A stretch of 51,580 nt of DNA from Lachnospiraceae bacterium (GTDB taxonomy: Bacteria; Bacillota; Clostridia; Lachnospirales; Lachnospiraceae): NCBI GenBank assembly GCA_017408735.1, contig JAFQUB010000004.1:1-51580 (forward strand). The letters are read 5' to 3'. The notes beneath the pieces were generated by a model, which did no database searches, had not been told where the DNA came from, and saw only the letters and a list, made by a program, of their open reading frames with translations. Positions 7,839-17,556 of the stretch are shown one piece after another. The translations under genes and the position numbers were made by a program. The stretch's first letter is position 1. Each line of letters starts with the position of its first letter.

Positions 7839-9308
7839 TTAACTTGTTTTTCGTATCTTGTAAAGAACTTTGTCCAATGTTTCATCCAGCCCCAGATTTT
7901 CTTCGTCCACAATAATATCCGCGTACTTTTCATAAAGAGGGCATCTTTCGTCGCACAAATCTTTTAAAGTCTGTCCTTCTTTCAATGCAACTCCACGCTC
8001 CTTTAGATTGCCAAGACGCTTTTCCAGTTCTTCATAAGAAACCTTCAAATATACCACTGTCCCAATTTCTTTTAAATGTTTCATGGCTCTTTCCTTATAA
8101 ACCACACTTCCACCGGTTGCCAATACTACATTTTCAATTTCCACACTGGAATTTACATCTGCTTCGATTTCCAAAAATCCATCAAGACCTTTTTCTGCGA
8201 TAATATCTTTTAACAATTTTTTTTCTCTGGACTGAATCAGCAAATCAGAATCAATAAATTCATAACCAAGTTTCTTGGCAAGCAGAACTCCTATAGTACT
8301 TTTCCCTACTCCCGGCATACCTATCAGAACAACATTTTTTAATAATAATTCTTTGTTTATCACATTTACAGGTTTTTCATTAAAATATGCTTCCATATTT
8401 TTTGCCACACCGTCTACCAGTCTCGCTCTGGCTTCTTTGGATGCCCATGCCATATGGGGTGTAATAATTAACTTTGTACTATCTTTTATATTAGCCAGAG
8501 GATTTGTTTTTTCTAGCGGCTCTTTGGTTAAAACATCCAGACCGGCTCCGGCTATTTCGCAATTATTCAATGCATCTGCCAATGCCTGATCATCTACTAT
8601 AGCTCCTCTTCCAACGTTTATTAATATGGCTGTATTCTTCATTTTCCGGAAAGCTTCTGCATCCACCAAGTTTCTTGTCTGCTCTGTAAGAGGTGCATGA
8701 ATACTAATAATATCTGATTCCGAAAGCAAAGTATCAAAATCCACCTGCTCATAATGCTTGTTATTATTTTTTCCGGAAGTGGAATAATAAATTACCCGAC
8801 AACCAAAAGCCTTGGCGATATCTGCCACTTTTTTCCCAATAGCACCCAGCCCAATAATACCCCAGGTCATTCCGGAAAGTTCAGCAAATGGTTTGCCAAA
8901 ATGAGAAAACATTCCATTTTCTGTGTATTTTCCCGTTTTTACATATTCATCATAGTAATTTAATTTTTCAAGTATGTAAAATAACAATGCAAAGGTGTGT
9001 TGCGCAACTGAATCTGTGGAATATCCACTTACATTTGTAACTACGATACCACGCCTGGTAGCATAATCCTTATCTACATTATCTGTACCGGTAGCTGTGA
9101 TACATATCAGTCTTACCTGAGTGGCATCTTTTAATGTCTGCTCATTTAACTTCACCTTATTTACAATAACGACATCTGCGTCTTTTATTCGTTCCGGTGC
9201 ATTTTCTTCATTGGAGGCAGCATACGCTGTGAAATCTCCAAACTTTTTTAATTTTTCTAAGTCTACATCTGTTCCAAGGCTGTCTTTTTCAAGCATTACT
9301 ATCTTCAT
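7839..9308 (-). CDS. D-2-hydroxyacid dehydrogenase fused to a shikimate-kinase-like domain
   Basis: A 489-residue fusion. Residues 1-318 form an NAD-dependent D-2-hydroxyacid dehydrogenase of the glycerate/hydroxypyruvate type: nucleotide loop GLGAIGKK, catalytic arginine in NVGRGAI, glutamate in TKEPLE and histidine in ITPHMAWAS. From about 325 a P-loop kinase follows with GMPGVGKST and FIDSDLLI. In the kinase, GGSVV replaces the usual GGG, and DGFLEIE has leucine where classical AroK has the shikimate-binding arginine (FRxxE). The LID region differs too. The second substrate may therefore not be shikimate. GAGGAA precedes the ATG. The two domains share one frame with no stop. Confidence 0.9.
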   Translation of the reverse strand: MKIVMLEKDSLGTDVDLEKLKKFGDFTAYAASNEENAPERIKDADVVIVNKVKLNEQTLKDATQVRLICITATGTDNVDKDYATRRGIVVTNVSGYSTDSVAQHTFALLFYILEKLNYYDEYVKTGKYTENGMFSHFGKPFAELSGMTWGIIGLGAIGKKVADIAKAFGCRVIYYSTSGKNNNKHYEQVDFDTLLSESDIISIHAPLTEQTRNLVDAEAFRKMKNTAILINVGRGAIVDDQALADALNNCEIAGAGLDVLTKEPLEKTNPLANIKDSTKLIITPHMAWASKEARARLVDGVAKNMEAYFNEKPVNVINKELLLKNVVLIGMPGVGKSTIGVLLAKKLGYEFIDSDLLIQSREKKLLKDIIAEKGLDGFLEIEADVNSSVEIENVVLATGGSVVYKERAMKHLKEIGTVVYLKVSYEELEKRLGNLKERGVALKEGQTLKDLCDERCPLYEKYADIIVDEENLGLDETLDKVLYKIRKTS

Positions 9309-9334
9309 ATGTTAATTCCTCTCATACATACAAA

Positions 9335-9359
9335 AGGCGGCAGTTGAATACCGCCGCCT
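9335..9359 (-). terminator. Terminator after pgi
   Basis: A 7-bp GC-rich stem (AGGCGGC with GCCGCCT) followed leftward by TTTTG lies between pgi and the fused dehydrogenase gene, only about 27 bases before the next start codon. It may be leaky. Confidence 0.7.
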
Positions 9360-9374
9360 CCATTAACTTATATC

Positions 9375-10721
9375 TTACAGTCTTTTTAATAATTCTTCTC
9401 TTTCTTTTTCAAATCCCGGCTTACCAAGTAAAGCGAACATATTTCTCTTGTAGCTTTCTACACCTGGCTGGTCAAATGGATTTACTCCCAAGAGATATCC
9501 GCTGATACCACATGCAAATTCAAAGAAATAGAATAATTCACCTAAGTAGAATTCGTTCTGTTCCGGAATCTGTACTAACAGGTTTGGCACGTTTCCATCT
9601 GTATGAGCTAAAATTGTTCCGTTCATAGCACTCTTGTTGATGAAATCAACGCTCTTTCCTGCTAAGTAGTTTAATCCATCTAAATCTACAGGTTCTTCTT
9701 CTAAGATAACTTCTTCTTTAGAAGTTTCAATGTTCATAACAGTTTCGAACATGATTCTTGCTCCATCCTGAATGAACTGTCCCATAGAATGTAAATCTGT
9801 TGTTAAATCTACTGCTGCCGGGAAAATACCTTTTTGGTCTTTTCCTTCTGATTCGCCGTATAACTGTTTCCACCATTCAGATACATAGTGAAGGCTTGGC
9901 TCATAGTTTGCAACAATTTCAACTGATTTTCCTTTGCGTAATAAAATATTTCTGATTGCAGCATATTTTAATGCATCATTTTCTTCAAAGTCTGCTTCTA
10001 ATGCACGTTTTCTTCCAGAAGCTGCACCTTCCATTAACTTTGTAATGTCAGCACCGCTTACTGCGATTGGAAGTAAACCTACTGCTGTAAGTACAGAGAA
10101 ACGTCCTCCTACATCATCAGGTACTACGAATGTTTCGTATCCTTCTTCTGTAGCTAAGTTCTTTAATGCTCCCTTCGCTTTGTCAGTTGTAGCATAAATT
10201 CTCTTAGCTGCTTCTTCTTTTCCGTATTTTTCTTCCAATTTCTTCTTAAATACACGGAATGCAATAGCAGGTTCTGTGGTTGTTCCTGACTTAGAAATAA
10301 TATTTACAGAGAAATCTCTATCACCAACTACATCTAATAAATGTTTTAAATATGTGCTGCTGATGCTGTTACCTGCATAGTAGATTTCCGGTGTCTTTCT
10401 TACTTCTTTAGATACAGAGTTATAGAAATTATGTCTTAAGAATTCAATTGCAGCTCTGGCACCAAGGTAAGAACCACCGATACCGATAACAACTAATACT
10501 TCTGAATCGTTCTGAATCTTAGCAGCTGCTTTTTTAATTCTTTCAAATTCGTCCTTGTCATAGTTTACAGGAAGATCAATCCATCCTAAGAAATCATTTC
10601 CTGCACCTGTTTTAGAAACTAACTGTTCTTTTGCGTCAAGAGCAAGTTTCTTCATATTTTCTACTTCTTTTTCGTTAATAAATCCTGTTGCTTTTGAGTA
10701 ATCAAATGTTACTTTTGACAT
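9375..10721 (-). CDS. pgi: Glucose-6-phosphate isomerase
   Basis: A 448-residue cytoplasmic enzyme interconverting glucose 6-phosphate and fructose 6-phosphate in glycolysis and gluconeogenesis. Signatures include [50 protein letters not shown] and [11 protein letters not shown]. The length is that of the short bacterial type seen in clostridia and bacilli. AAGGAG lies 9 bases before the ATG. It is transcribed alone, with a terminator after it. Confidence 0.96.
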   Translation of the reverse strand: MSKVTFDYSKATGFINEKEVENMKKLALDAKEQLVSKTGAGNDFLGWIDLPVNYDKDEFERIKKAAAKIQNDSEVLVVIGIGGSYLGARAAIEFLRHNFYNSVSKEVRKTPEIYYAGNSISSTYLKHLLDVVGDRDFSVNIISKSGTTTEPAIAFRVFKKKLEEKYGKEEAAKRIYATTDKAKGALKNLATEEGYETFVVPDDVGGRFSVLTAVGLLPIAVSGADITKLMEGAASGRKRALEADFEENDALKYAAIRNILLRKGKSVEIVANYEPSLHYVSEWWKQLYGESEGKDQKGIFPAAVDLTTDLHSMGQFIQDGARIMFETVMNIETSKEEVILEEEPVDLDGLNYLAGKSVDFINKSAMNGTILAHTDGNVPNLLVQIPEQNEFYLGELFYFFEFACGISGYLLGVNPFDQPGVESYKRNMFALLGKPGFEKEREELLKRL

Positions 10722-10800
10722 TACTGCACACTCCTTCTTATATATGTAACCTATTTAATATCCGTACTAAATGTCATTTTAGCAAAAGTGGACTATATAA

Positions 10801-11496
10801 TCAAGTTAAAAATTCTTTTAATACATCCTGAATGATTTTTGCTTCCTGGGAGGATAAGGAAACATTGTCCGCTGTCAGCAATTTTTCTTCCAATTTTCCC
10901 ATTCTTTCTTCCATGACTTTTACATTCTGCTGGTTTTCTTTCATTTCCAGTTCTTCTTCCGCTTCCTTTTGGGCATTGCGATGATTTATATAATCATTTT
11001 CCAAATAATTCTGCATATTTATTTTGATGCCCTCATACTTATAACTAGAATCAATTATGGATTCTGCAAAACAAAACAGGCATAGAGCAATAATATTTAT
11101 CAATATACTCCACCCAATCAGTTCCGTCTCCATTTCTTTTATGATTGCCACTGCACTGGTAAACATATTTAATATTACAGATATCAGAAGAAAGCAAACA
11201 GATAACTGTTTTAGTCCCCGAAGACTTATCCCCCCAACCCTCTGTTTTCTGATGTACTTTTCCACATAAACCACAGGATTATTCACCAAATGGTCCACCT
11301 GAATACCACTTTCCACCTTAGTTTTGAAATTTTTAATAAATTTCATTTTGGAAATGCCTACATTATCTGTTTCCTTTAATAAAGCATCGTAAATAATTCC
11401 CAGTATAAGCCTGCTTAAAATTGCAAAAAGGGCAAATACTAAACTTAGATTAATCAGATATCCGTGCTTTACAAATTCATACATGCTTGTTGTCAT
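10801..11496 (-). CDS. Unknown membrane protein with C-terminal coiled coil
   Basis: A 231-residue protein that I do not recognise. One membrane segment lies near residues 13-35 (LINLSLVFALFAILSRLILG) and two around 110-160 (VCFLLISVILNMFTSAVAII and WSILINIIALCLFCFAE). The final third is charged and helical (KEAEEELEMKENQQNVKVME), a likely coiled coil on the cytoplasmic side. The ATG at 11494-11496 is used because GAGGTG lies just upstream; the frame is open 24 codons further but lacks a ribosome site. It is monocistronic and divergent from the TSCPD gene. The topology suggests a membrane scaffold, but that is a guess. Confidence 0.7.
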   Translation of the reverse strand: MTTSMYEFVKHGYLINLSLVFALFAILSRLILGIIYDALLKETDNVGISKMKFIKNFKTKVESGIQVDHLVNNPVVYVEKYIRKQRVGGISLRGLKQLSVCFLLISVILNMFTSAVAIIKEMETELIGWSILINIIALCLFCFAESIIDSSYKYEGIKINMQNYLENDYINHRNAQKEAEEELEMKENQQNVKVMEERMGKLEEKLLTADNVSLSSQEAKIIQDVLKEFLT

Positions 11497-11718
11497 TTTA
11501 TTCACCTCATATTTTTCTGTTTGCTTACGATTATAAATGCTACTGTCAGGCTTTTCAACGAAAATCATTCTTCAAATTCCTGCATTTTTCGCCGGTTTTC
11601 CGACTATTTCTACATATTGTGATTGCAGTGGCAAAACCATAAAGAATCTGCTATAATAAATGGGCTACATATTGATACATGAAAACACACATTTTCTTAG
11701 TTTTAGGAGGAACGAAAA

Positions 11719-11955
11719 ATGATATATAAAACACATGGCGTCTGCTCACAGGCAATTGACGTTGAAGTAGAAAACGGAATAATCACTTCTATTAAATTCG
11801 TGGGAGGGTGTTCAGGAAATACTCAGGGTGTTGCAGCCCTTGCCACAGGAATGAAAGCGGAAGATGCCATAGAAAAATTAGAAGGGATTCGTTGCGGCAT
11901 GCGCCCAACTTCCTGCCCTGATCAGTTAGCAAAAGCATTAAAATCTATGCAGTAA
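11719..11955 (+). CDS. TSCPD domain protein
   Basis: A 78-residue protein carrying the family signature: [29 protein letters not shown], and [18 protein letters not shown] near the end, where TSCPD gives the family its name. Four cysteines suggest metal binding. The same domain occurs at the C-terminus of some ribonucleotide reductases, but the free-standing form has no settled function. AGGAGG lies 8 bases before the ATG, and TATAAT at 11652-11657 is the likely -10 box. murG follows after 19 bases, so the two form an operon. Confidence 0.9.
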   Translation: MIYKTHGVCSQAIDVEVENGIITSIKFVGGCSGNTQGVAALATGMKAEDAIEKLEGIRCGMRPTSCPDQLAKALKSMQ

Positions 11956-11974
11956 CCGGGAGGCTTTGTTTACC

Positions 11975-13039
11975 ATGAAACGAATTGTTTTAACAGGCGG
12001 TGGCACCGCTGGACATGTGACACCAAATATCGCTTTAATTCCAACCTTACAAAAAGAAGGATACGAAATCCACTACATCGGTTCCTACGATGGCATCGAA
12101 CGAAAATTAATTGAAGAAATGGGGATTCCTTACTATGGCATATCTTCCGGTAAACTGAGAAGATATTTTGATGTAAAGAATTTCTCGGATCCTTTTAAAG
12201 TATTAAAGGGATATAGCGATGCAAAAAAATTGTTAAAAAAATTAAAGCCGGATATTATTTTTTCTAAAGGTGGTTTTGTTACTGTTCCGGTAGTAATTGC
12301 TGCAAAGCGGCTGTCGATTCCTGCTATTATCCACGAATCCGATATGACACCGGGACTTGCCAATAAACTTGCAATCCCATCTGCTACTAAAGTATGCTGC
12401 AATTTTCCGGAAACAATGAAGTATCTTCCGGTAGGAAAATCTGTTTTAACCGGTTCTCCAATCCGCCGTGAGCTTATGGAAGGTTCCAAAGAAAAAGCCT
12501 TACATTTTTTAGGTTTCAACTCCAGCAAACCGGTTATTATGATTATCGGAGGAAGTCTTGGCTCTGTTGCCATTAACAATGCCATCCGCAGTAATCTGGA
12601 TACTTTGTTGGAAAAGTTTCAGATTGTTCATCTGTGTGGCGAAGGAAAACTGGATCCTTCTTTGGAATCCAAAAAAGGATATCGCCAATTTGAATATATC
12701 AAAAAGGAACTTGCTGATATTTTTGCTCTTTCTGATGTGGTTATTTCCAGAGCCGGCGCCAATGCCATATGCGAACTTCTGGCACTTAGAAAGCCAAATA
12801 TTCTAATTCCATTATCTGCCGCTGCCAGTCGTGGTGACCAAATATTAAATGCCCGCTCTTTTGAAAAGCAAAGCTTTAGCATGGTAATTGAGGAAGAACA
12901 GCTGACAACAGAAAGTCTGTCCGCTGCTATAAAGGAAGTTTTTGAACATAAAGAAAAGTATATTTCTGCCATGGGAAACAGTTCTCAGACAGATGCCATT
13001 GTTACCATTACAAATCTAATTAAAGAAAACAGCAAATAG
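11975..13039 (+). CDS. murG: UDP-GlcNAc:lipid I glycosyltransferase (MurG)
   Basis: A 354-residue peripheral membrane enzyme that adds GlcNAc to lipid I to form lipid II. It shows the N-terminal [11 protein letters not shown] loop, [18 protein letters not shown] and the nucleotide-sugar region [20 protein letters not shown]. The ATG is preferred to an upstream TTG because GGGAGG sits 11 bases before the ATG but only 4 before the TTG. It lies outside any dcw cluster, paired with a TSCPD gene. A complex hairpin follows. Confidence 0.95.
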   Translation: MKRIVLTGGGTAGHVTPNIALIPTLQKEGYEIHYIGSYDGIERKLIEEMGIPYYGISSGKLRRYFDVKNFSDPFKVLKGYSDAKKLLKKLKPDIIFSKGGFVTVPVVIAAKRLSIPAIIHESDMTPGLANKLAIPSATKVCCNFPETMKYLPVGKSVLTGSPIRRELMEGSKEKALHFLGFNSSKPVIMIIGGSLGSVAINNAIRSNLDTLLEKFQIVHLCGEGKLDPSLESKKGYRQFEYIKKELADIFALSDVVISRAGANAICELLALRKPNILIPLSAAASRGDQILNARSFEKQSFSMVIEEEQLTTESLSAAIKEVFEHKEKYISAMGNSSQTDAIVTITNLIKENSK

Positions 13040-13052
13040 TTAAATAGAAATA

Positions 13053-13106
13053 CCCTGCCCAGAAACGCATCTTCACCAAGATGTATATCCGGCAGGGCAT
13101 TATTTT
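13053..13106 (+). terminator. Terminator of murG, branched hairpin
   Basis: An outer 7-bp stem (CCCTGCC with GGCAGGG) encloses an inner 6-bp hairpin (CATCTT-CACC-AAGATG) and is followed by a T-rich run. It lies between convergent murG and the HIT gene and may serve both. Confidence 0.75.
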
Positions 13107-13115
13107 TTATAGATA

Positions 13116-13526
13116 TTAAAGAGAAAGTTTCTTTACCAGCTCTTCTTTACTACTTTCTGAAAGTTTACCGTTTTCCCATTTCATGTTTACCTTATCTCCC
13201 TGATATCTTGGAATCAAATGCATATGATAATGGAATACGGTCTGTCCTGCCAGTTCACCATTATTCTGTAATACATTCAATCCTTCTGACCCTAATTCTT
13301 CCTGCATCTTCTTTGCCATTTTCTTAGCAGTCTTTATTACATGGCTTGCCATTTCATCGCTAATCTCATAAAGATTTGCATAATGTTCCTTTGGCAAAAT
13401 CAATGCATGTCCTTTGGATGCCGGTGATATATCAAGAATCACACGCACCATTTCATCTTCATATAATGTGGAAGATGGAATTTCTCCGTTTGCAATTTTA
13501 CAGAATATACAATTATTATCTTTCAT
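13116..13526 (-). CDS. HIT family nucleotide hydrolase
   Basis: A 136-residue histidine-triad protein. It has CIFCKIANGEIPS at the N-terminus with a CxxC, KGHALILPKEHY, and the catalytic HYHMHLIPRY. Family members hydrolyse AMP linked to lysine, other amines or nucleotides. The size and CxxC fit the bacterial HinT/Hit group. GGGAGG lies 7 bases before the ATG. The gene follows the flavodoxin-SCP2 gene by 15 bases, so the two are probably co-transcribed. Confidence 0.92.
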   Translation of the reverse strand: MKDNNCIFCKIANGEIPSSTLYEDEMVRVILDISPASKGHALILPKEHYANLYEISDEMASHVIKTAKKMAKKMQEELGSEGLNVLQNNGELAGQTVFHYHMHLIPRYQGDKVNMKWENGKLSESSKEELVKKLSL

Positions 13527-13541
13527 TTTCAGCCTCCCAAT

Positions 13542-14537
13542 TTATTCTCCAAATGGAAATACCACATCCAGCATTCGCAGTAATTTAAAATTCCCCTTTG
13601 CTGTCATATCGCCCGCCATAAACGCTCTCTGGAAAGTAATTCTTCCTTGAATAATATTTTCAAATACTTCCGGTGTGGTTTTCGCTACCACATCCACATC
13701 CTCTAAATTTCCATAATAACACTCTAATCCGTCTTCTCCAATATCCACAATCAATGGCTTCTTCTTATCAGAGATTACAAACTTATATACTGCACGAAAG
13801 TCTGTTTCCGGTGTGTATGCTTCCATTAATTCATGAATATACTCTGTTCCGTCAGACACTTCCTGCTTATTCATCATATCCTTAAAGATACTTGTAAGTT
13901 CCTGAATATCTTCCTTTTGTTTTTTCACATAAGTATCATTGGATGCATATTTAGAAAGCTGTTCACTTTCCTGTGGTGTCAGCTCAATTCCTTTTGTACG
14001 CAATACACTCTTTTTCACTGCCTGATTACTGGTAGGAAGCTCTGTCAGCCGTTGCGCAATAGCACGATAAGTATTCTCTGCTTTCTTTTCGATTAAATTT
14101 GAATAGTCTTCATTCATTTCAAAAGAAATTAAATCATCCACATATCCATATATACCACTTAATGGAATTCCGCCAAGAATCTCCCATGCATTGGAAAGTG
14201 TAAGCATCCCTTCCTTTTCACCATAAGTAGTAGACATTACCAATGGCTGCATATAAAGACCACTAATCTTACTTTTATCTCCATATAACCAACATGCATC
14301 CAAAAACTGCTGCATGTATCCTCCAATGCCATACCATTCCACTGTAGTTGCCAAAACAATGCCATCTGCATCTTTCAATGTCTGTGGTAATGTCGCAATC
14401 TTGTTTTTCTGTTCAAAAATATTAATACGTTCCACATTAACATTCAGTTCTTCAAAAACTTTCTGCATTTTGTTAATCACATATAAGGTTGGATCGTCAA
14501 TAAGGCCTCGTCCGCCGTAATAAATGTTTATTTTCAT
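13542..14537 (-). CDS. Flavodoxin-like oxidoreductase fused to an SCP2 domain
   Basis: A 331-residue protein of two parts. Residues 1-170 have the flavodoxin-like fold of NADPH-dependent FMN reductases (KINIYYGGRGLID, DADGIVLATTVEWYGIGGYM, QPLVMSTTYGEKEGMLTL). A helical linker follows to about 225. The last 100 residues (FRAVYKFVISDKKKPLIVDI to GRITFQRAFMAGDMTAKGNF) match the sterol-carrier SCP2 fold, which binds hydrophobic ligands. Together they suggest reduction or sensing of a lipophilic substrate. The substrate is unknown. AGAGG precedes the ATG. Confidence 0.8.
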   Translation of the reverse strand: MKINIYYGGRGLIDDPTLYVINKMQKVFEELNVNVERINIFEQKNKIATLPQTLKDADGIVLATTVEWYGIGGYMQQFLDACWLYGDKSKISGLYMQPLVMSTTYGEKEGMLTLSNAWEILGGIPLSGIYGYVDDLISFEMNEDYSNLIEKKAENTYRAIAQRLTELPTSNQAVKKSVLRTKGIELTPQESEQLSKYASNDTYVKKQKEDIQELTSIFKDMMNKQEVSDGTEYIHELMEAYTPETDFRAVYKFVISDKKKPLIVDIGEDGLECYYGNLEDVDVVAKTTPEVFENIIQGRITFQRAFMAGDMTAKGNFKLLRMLDVVFPFGE

Positions 14538-14594
14538 ATGTCTTATACCTCTTTCTTCTTTAAAACATTATCACGACTTTTTTCAAGTGTCAAG

Positions 14595-15713
14595 CTATAC
14601 AAACCTATAATATACTTCGGAAAAATGAATTATATCTCCACTCTTTAATTGCATGGTCTGATTCGCCTCCAACAGTTCGTCATTTACCCCCGTTCCATTG
14701 GTGGAATTTAAATCTGTAATGAATACTTCTCCACTCTCCTCTTCAAACTGGGCATGAATTCTGCTAACCAGTTCATGAGGTATTACACCATCTGCCCATT
14801 CCTTGCCTTTCCCAATCACATAAGGAAATTTATCCAAGGTAAAATCCTGATAACCTCCCTCACTTAAACATACCAGATAATGCATTGCCTTTCCCTGCAC
14901 TTCCTTAAGCAGCATGGTATGACCATAGCGTTCTTCTTCCTGTTCTTCTATCTCCACTACACTTTCCATATTCCATTTCTCCTTTTCTAAATCAGATGTT
15001 TTTACAGCCTTTACCTCTCCTTTAAACCGATTCATAATCTGATTAAAAAAACCACTTTCTGCTACTTTTGAATTATGAAGGGCACTTTTCTCTTGACTGT
15101 ACTCATATACTTCATCCTCATAAACTTCTGGTAACCCCTCCTCTAATTTTTGCTGAAAGTTTTCCTGTTTTTTCTGTTGCCCCAAAGTTTTCTGTATACA
15201 TTTTAAAATATCATAATTTTCCTGTAGCGTATAACGGTACAATGCATACCCCTGTTCAATAACCTGTTTATCCTCGTAATCCAGATGGTTAATTAAATAT
15301 TCTGCCAGTGAGTGAAATTCTTCCTCTGCCTGAGTTGTTTCTTTGTGAGGATAATAACAAAAAAATATCTCAAAAGTTTCCATATCTGCGTAAATATATT
15401 CTGGTTTTAAAAACACTTCATCCAGTCTCAGAAAATAGCGCCCCAGTTCCTGTATCAGTTTCTGCATTGCCCCTAAGATTTTACGAAACTGCTGTTCATT
15501 CAAATGTTTCTTTTCGCATATTCTTTGCAAAGACTGCTTAGAACTTATATCGTACTGCACCCTTGTAACATTATCCATACAATAAATTCTACAATCCAGA
15601 AAAACAGATATTTTATTATACCGGAGCATCTTATATTTATAACTTTCTTCCTCTAGTTCTCTTTCAAATATCAGATAATTCTTGTCCTTTTCCCGTTTAA
15701 AATAACCTTCCAC
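14595..15713 (-). CDS. DUF6382-like and FHA domain protein of the Tad operon
   Basis: A 372-residue cytoplasmic protein. The N-terminal 190 residues resemble the region found in clostridial Tad loci (DUF6382, from memory). A charged linker follows, and the last 75 residues are an FHA domain (YVIGKGKEWADG, ELVSRIHAQF, ITDLNSTNGTGVND, LKSGDIIHF) that would bind phosphothreonine. GTG is the start, with GGAGG 5 bases upstream. It is the last gene of the Tad operon and may tie pilus assembly to Ser/Thr kinase signalling. No kinase gene is in this window. Confidence 0.85.
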   Translation of the reverse strand: MEGYFKREKDKNYLIFERELEEESYKYKMLRYNKISVFLDCRIYCMDNVTRVQYDISSKQSLQRICEKKHLNEQQFRKILGAMQKLIQELGRYFLRLDEVFLKPEYIYADMETFEIFFCYYPHKETTQAEEEFHSLAEYLINHLDYEDKQVIEQGYALYRYTLQENYDILKCIQKTLGQQKKQENFQQKLEEGLPEVYEDEVYEYSQEKSALHNSKVAESGFFNQIMNRFKGEVKAVKTSDLEKEKWNMESVVEIEEQEEERYGHTMLLKEVQGKAMHYLVCLSEGGYQDFTLDKFPYVIGKGKEWADGVIPHELVSRIHAQFEEESGEVFITDLNSTNGTGVNDELLEANQTMQLKSGDIIHFSEVYYRFV

Positions 15714-15766
15714 TTTTTCCTCCCATTCATGTCACTTTTGCTTTTATACATCGTTTTTTGAAAACC

Positions 15767-16210
15767 TCATTCCTTCCACAATTTATTTCTTGCAATACTT
15801 TCCCTACTACTACACAACGGCACCGCACTTTTTTCCTGAATCTCAACTTTTCCCCAAAAGGGAATTGTAAAACTTACTTTTCCTGTCACCACAATATTGT
15901 CTATTACCTTTTTCTGTGTAACCTGTATATTCTCCGGCAATACCAATGTATCTTTGGATATTCTGTTCCATTCTGTCTCTAAATCATACACTGTTCCTTC
16001 CCTTTTTGCCTCTGCCAACTTCATCCCTGTGTAATAGGTATTTTTCCATACTGTTATTTTGTTGTAATGAAAAAGCATAAGAAATACAAGCATTATAATC
16101 ACCACTAACAACATAGGCATTATAAAAGAAGCTTCTATTGTTATACTTCCCCTGATTTTTTTTTCACATTTACCACTTATGAATTTCCAGATATTTTTTT
16201 CATTATTCAT
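15767..16210 (-). CDS. TadE-like pseudopilin
   Basis: A 147-residue minor pilin. KIRGSITIEASFIMPMLLVV is the TadE-type N-terminus: a glycine before the cleavage site, a glutamate at position 5 of the mature helix and a long hydrophobic stretch. The rest is exposed on the outside. The ATG is chosen because it shares ATGA with the stop of the preceding peptidase gene, a standard coupled start. An upstream TTG in frame is less likely. Confidence 0.87.
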   Translation of the reverse strand: MNNEKNIWKFISGKCEKKIRGSITIEASFIMPMLLVVIIMLVFLMLFHYNKITVWKNTYYTGMKLAEAKREGTVYDLETEWNRISKDTLVLPENIQVTQKKVIDNIVVTGKVSFTIPFWGKVEIQEKSAVPLCSSRESIARNKLWKE

Positions 16211-16635
16211 CCTATCCAAACACCCCCTATTGTTCCTAAAAATAAAAATGGTACAAAAGGAAATGTTCCATCTTTCCTCTTATTTTTCGCCCACAACACT
16301 CCGCCGTACACTGCTGCCAGCAAAAACGACAAAAAAAGAATTCCTATTCCATCCATTACTCCCATTACAATCAGTATACTTCCTATCACCCACACGTCAC
16401 CTATTCCCAACGCTTCCTTACTGACTTTACTGATTGTAAAAAAAATTGCTGTTATTCCAAAGTCTAACATTAATTCCTGCAAGGACAAACTGTCATTTAT
16501 TATTGCACATAAAACACCTGCACCTGCGGTCAAAATGGGAAGCCATATACATACCCTCCTTATTCTGATATCTATAAGACTCTCCAAAAATAATGCAATA
16601 CACAATATAATTTTTGCCGCTTCTATATTTATCAC
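16207..16635 (-). CDS. Small A24-type prepilin peptidase
   Basis: A 142-residue integral membrane aspartyl protease. The two catalytic aspartates are seen in ESLIDIRIRRV and in GIGDVWVIG (GxGD motif). It would cut the leader of Flp or TadE-type prepilins. It is the second A24 peptidase in the operon, beside the CpaA-like one at 23480. The start is uncertain: GTG at 16635 directly abuts the GGAGG, with no spacer, and the better-spaced codons are ATA. Confidence 0.87.
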   Translation of the reverse strand: MINIEAAKIILCIALFLESLIDIRIRRVCIWLPILTAGAGVLCAIINDSLSLQELMLDFGITAIFFTISKVSKEALGIGDVWVIGSILIVMGVMDGIGILFLSFLLAAVYGGVLWAKNKRKDGTFPFVPFLFLGTIGGVWIG

Positions 16636-16659
16636 CCTCCTTTTTTCAAACCTGTTACG

Positions 16660-17535
16660 CTACTGTTTTTTACTGCATCTGCTACAAATCTTCCGGCTAT
16701 TTACTTCCTCCAGCAAGACTCTTTCTATAGTGCGTCTTAAATTTTTACATGATAAAGTATTATGATATTTTGTGCCATCTTCCGTAATGTACACATACCC
16801 ATATCGCTCTTTATTTTTGCAAGTGCTACAGGCTGTATAATTATCCCAAATGCCACTTGCCTGTTTGCGAAAATTTGCTTCACTAATTTTTTGAATAGAC
16901 AAATTCAGATACGTGCATTTTCTGCTTGTATGGTATACTGTCTGCCCGGTTGTAATATACACAACCTTTCCCTTGTCTTTATCTTTTAGACTTATTCCCT
17001 GAAAGGCTCTTATACAGGCATTTTGTATACAGGGAATCGTAATCTTTATCCCTAGTACCTGGGGAAGTTTTATCTTATAATTTACTTTCAGATAAATCAT
17101 AGAATCTTCCTTTTGAATCTGGGATTTTCCCATACTAAATCCTGCCCATGTTCCCGACACGATAGATGTGTCCGCTCCGCAGGTTTTTAAATTCACAAGA
17201 AAAAGTGCTGTGGCCCCTACATTACTTTTCACCTCTGAATAAGCCGCCATTTCTTCTGCTGTTACATTTAAGGCATACTGAATCTTTGCCTGTAATTCTG
17301 TTATTTTAAGCCCATACAACATAAACCAGAAAGCTAAAATGAAAATGGGAAACACCAGGGCTGCCTCCACTGTAAGTGACGCATTTTTATAACTGCCAGA
17401 GGATGTATAAAATGTCCTTTTCTTACCCTTTTTCTTTCTGAGAGAAATACTGCACCTGAAATTATTATTTTTATTTTTCTTATTTTGTTTTTTTATTCTG
17501 AATCTATGTAATAACCCGTTGTAAGAAAAGAACAT
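16660..17535 (-). CDS. TadE-like pseudopilin with two cysteine mini-domains
   Basis: A 291-residue protein. After a long basic N-terminus the pilin segment SLTVEAALVFPIFILAFWFM contains the expected glutamate. The C-terminal 110 residues hold two copies of a cysteine motif: VYITTGQTVYHTSRKC with CSTCK, and VYITEDGTKYHNTLSC with CSRCSK. The pattern YHxxxC...CxxC resembles the zinc-binding tails attached to some secreted nucleases. It may bind metal, nucleic acid or another pilus subunit. The ATG at 17533-17535 is preferred to a GTG that touches the ribosome site. Confidence 0.82.
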   Translation of the reverse strand: MFFSYNGLLHRFRIKKQNKKNKNNNFRCSISLRKKKGKKRTFYTSSGSYKNASLTVEAALVFPIFILAFWFMLYGLKITELQAKIQYALNVTAEEMAAYSEVKSNVGATALFLVNLKTCGADTSIVSGTWAGFSMGKSQIQKEDSMIYLKVNYKIKLPQVLGIKITIPCIQNACIRAFQGISLKDKDKGKVVYITTGQTVYHTSRKCTYLNLSIQKISEANFRKQASGIWDNYTACSTCKNKERYGYVYITEDGTKYHNTLSCKNLRRTIERVLLEEVNSRKICSRCSKKQ

Positions 17536-17556
17536 ATTATACACCCCCTGACTTTT

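Noticed and set aside
12133..12585. Leftward 150-codon frame
   Set aside because: It is antisense to murG, without a ribosome site or homology that I can see.
11719..13039. Part of a dcw (division and cell wall) cluster
   Set aside because: Only murG is present; its neighbours are a TSCPD gene and a convergent HIT gene, so there is no such cluster here.
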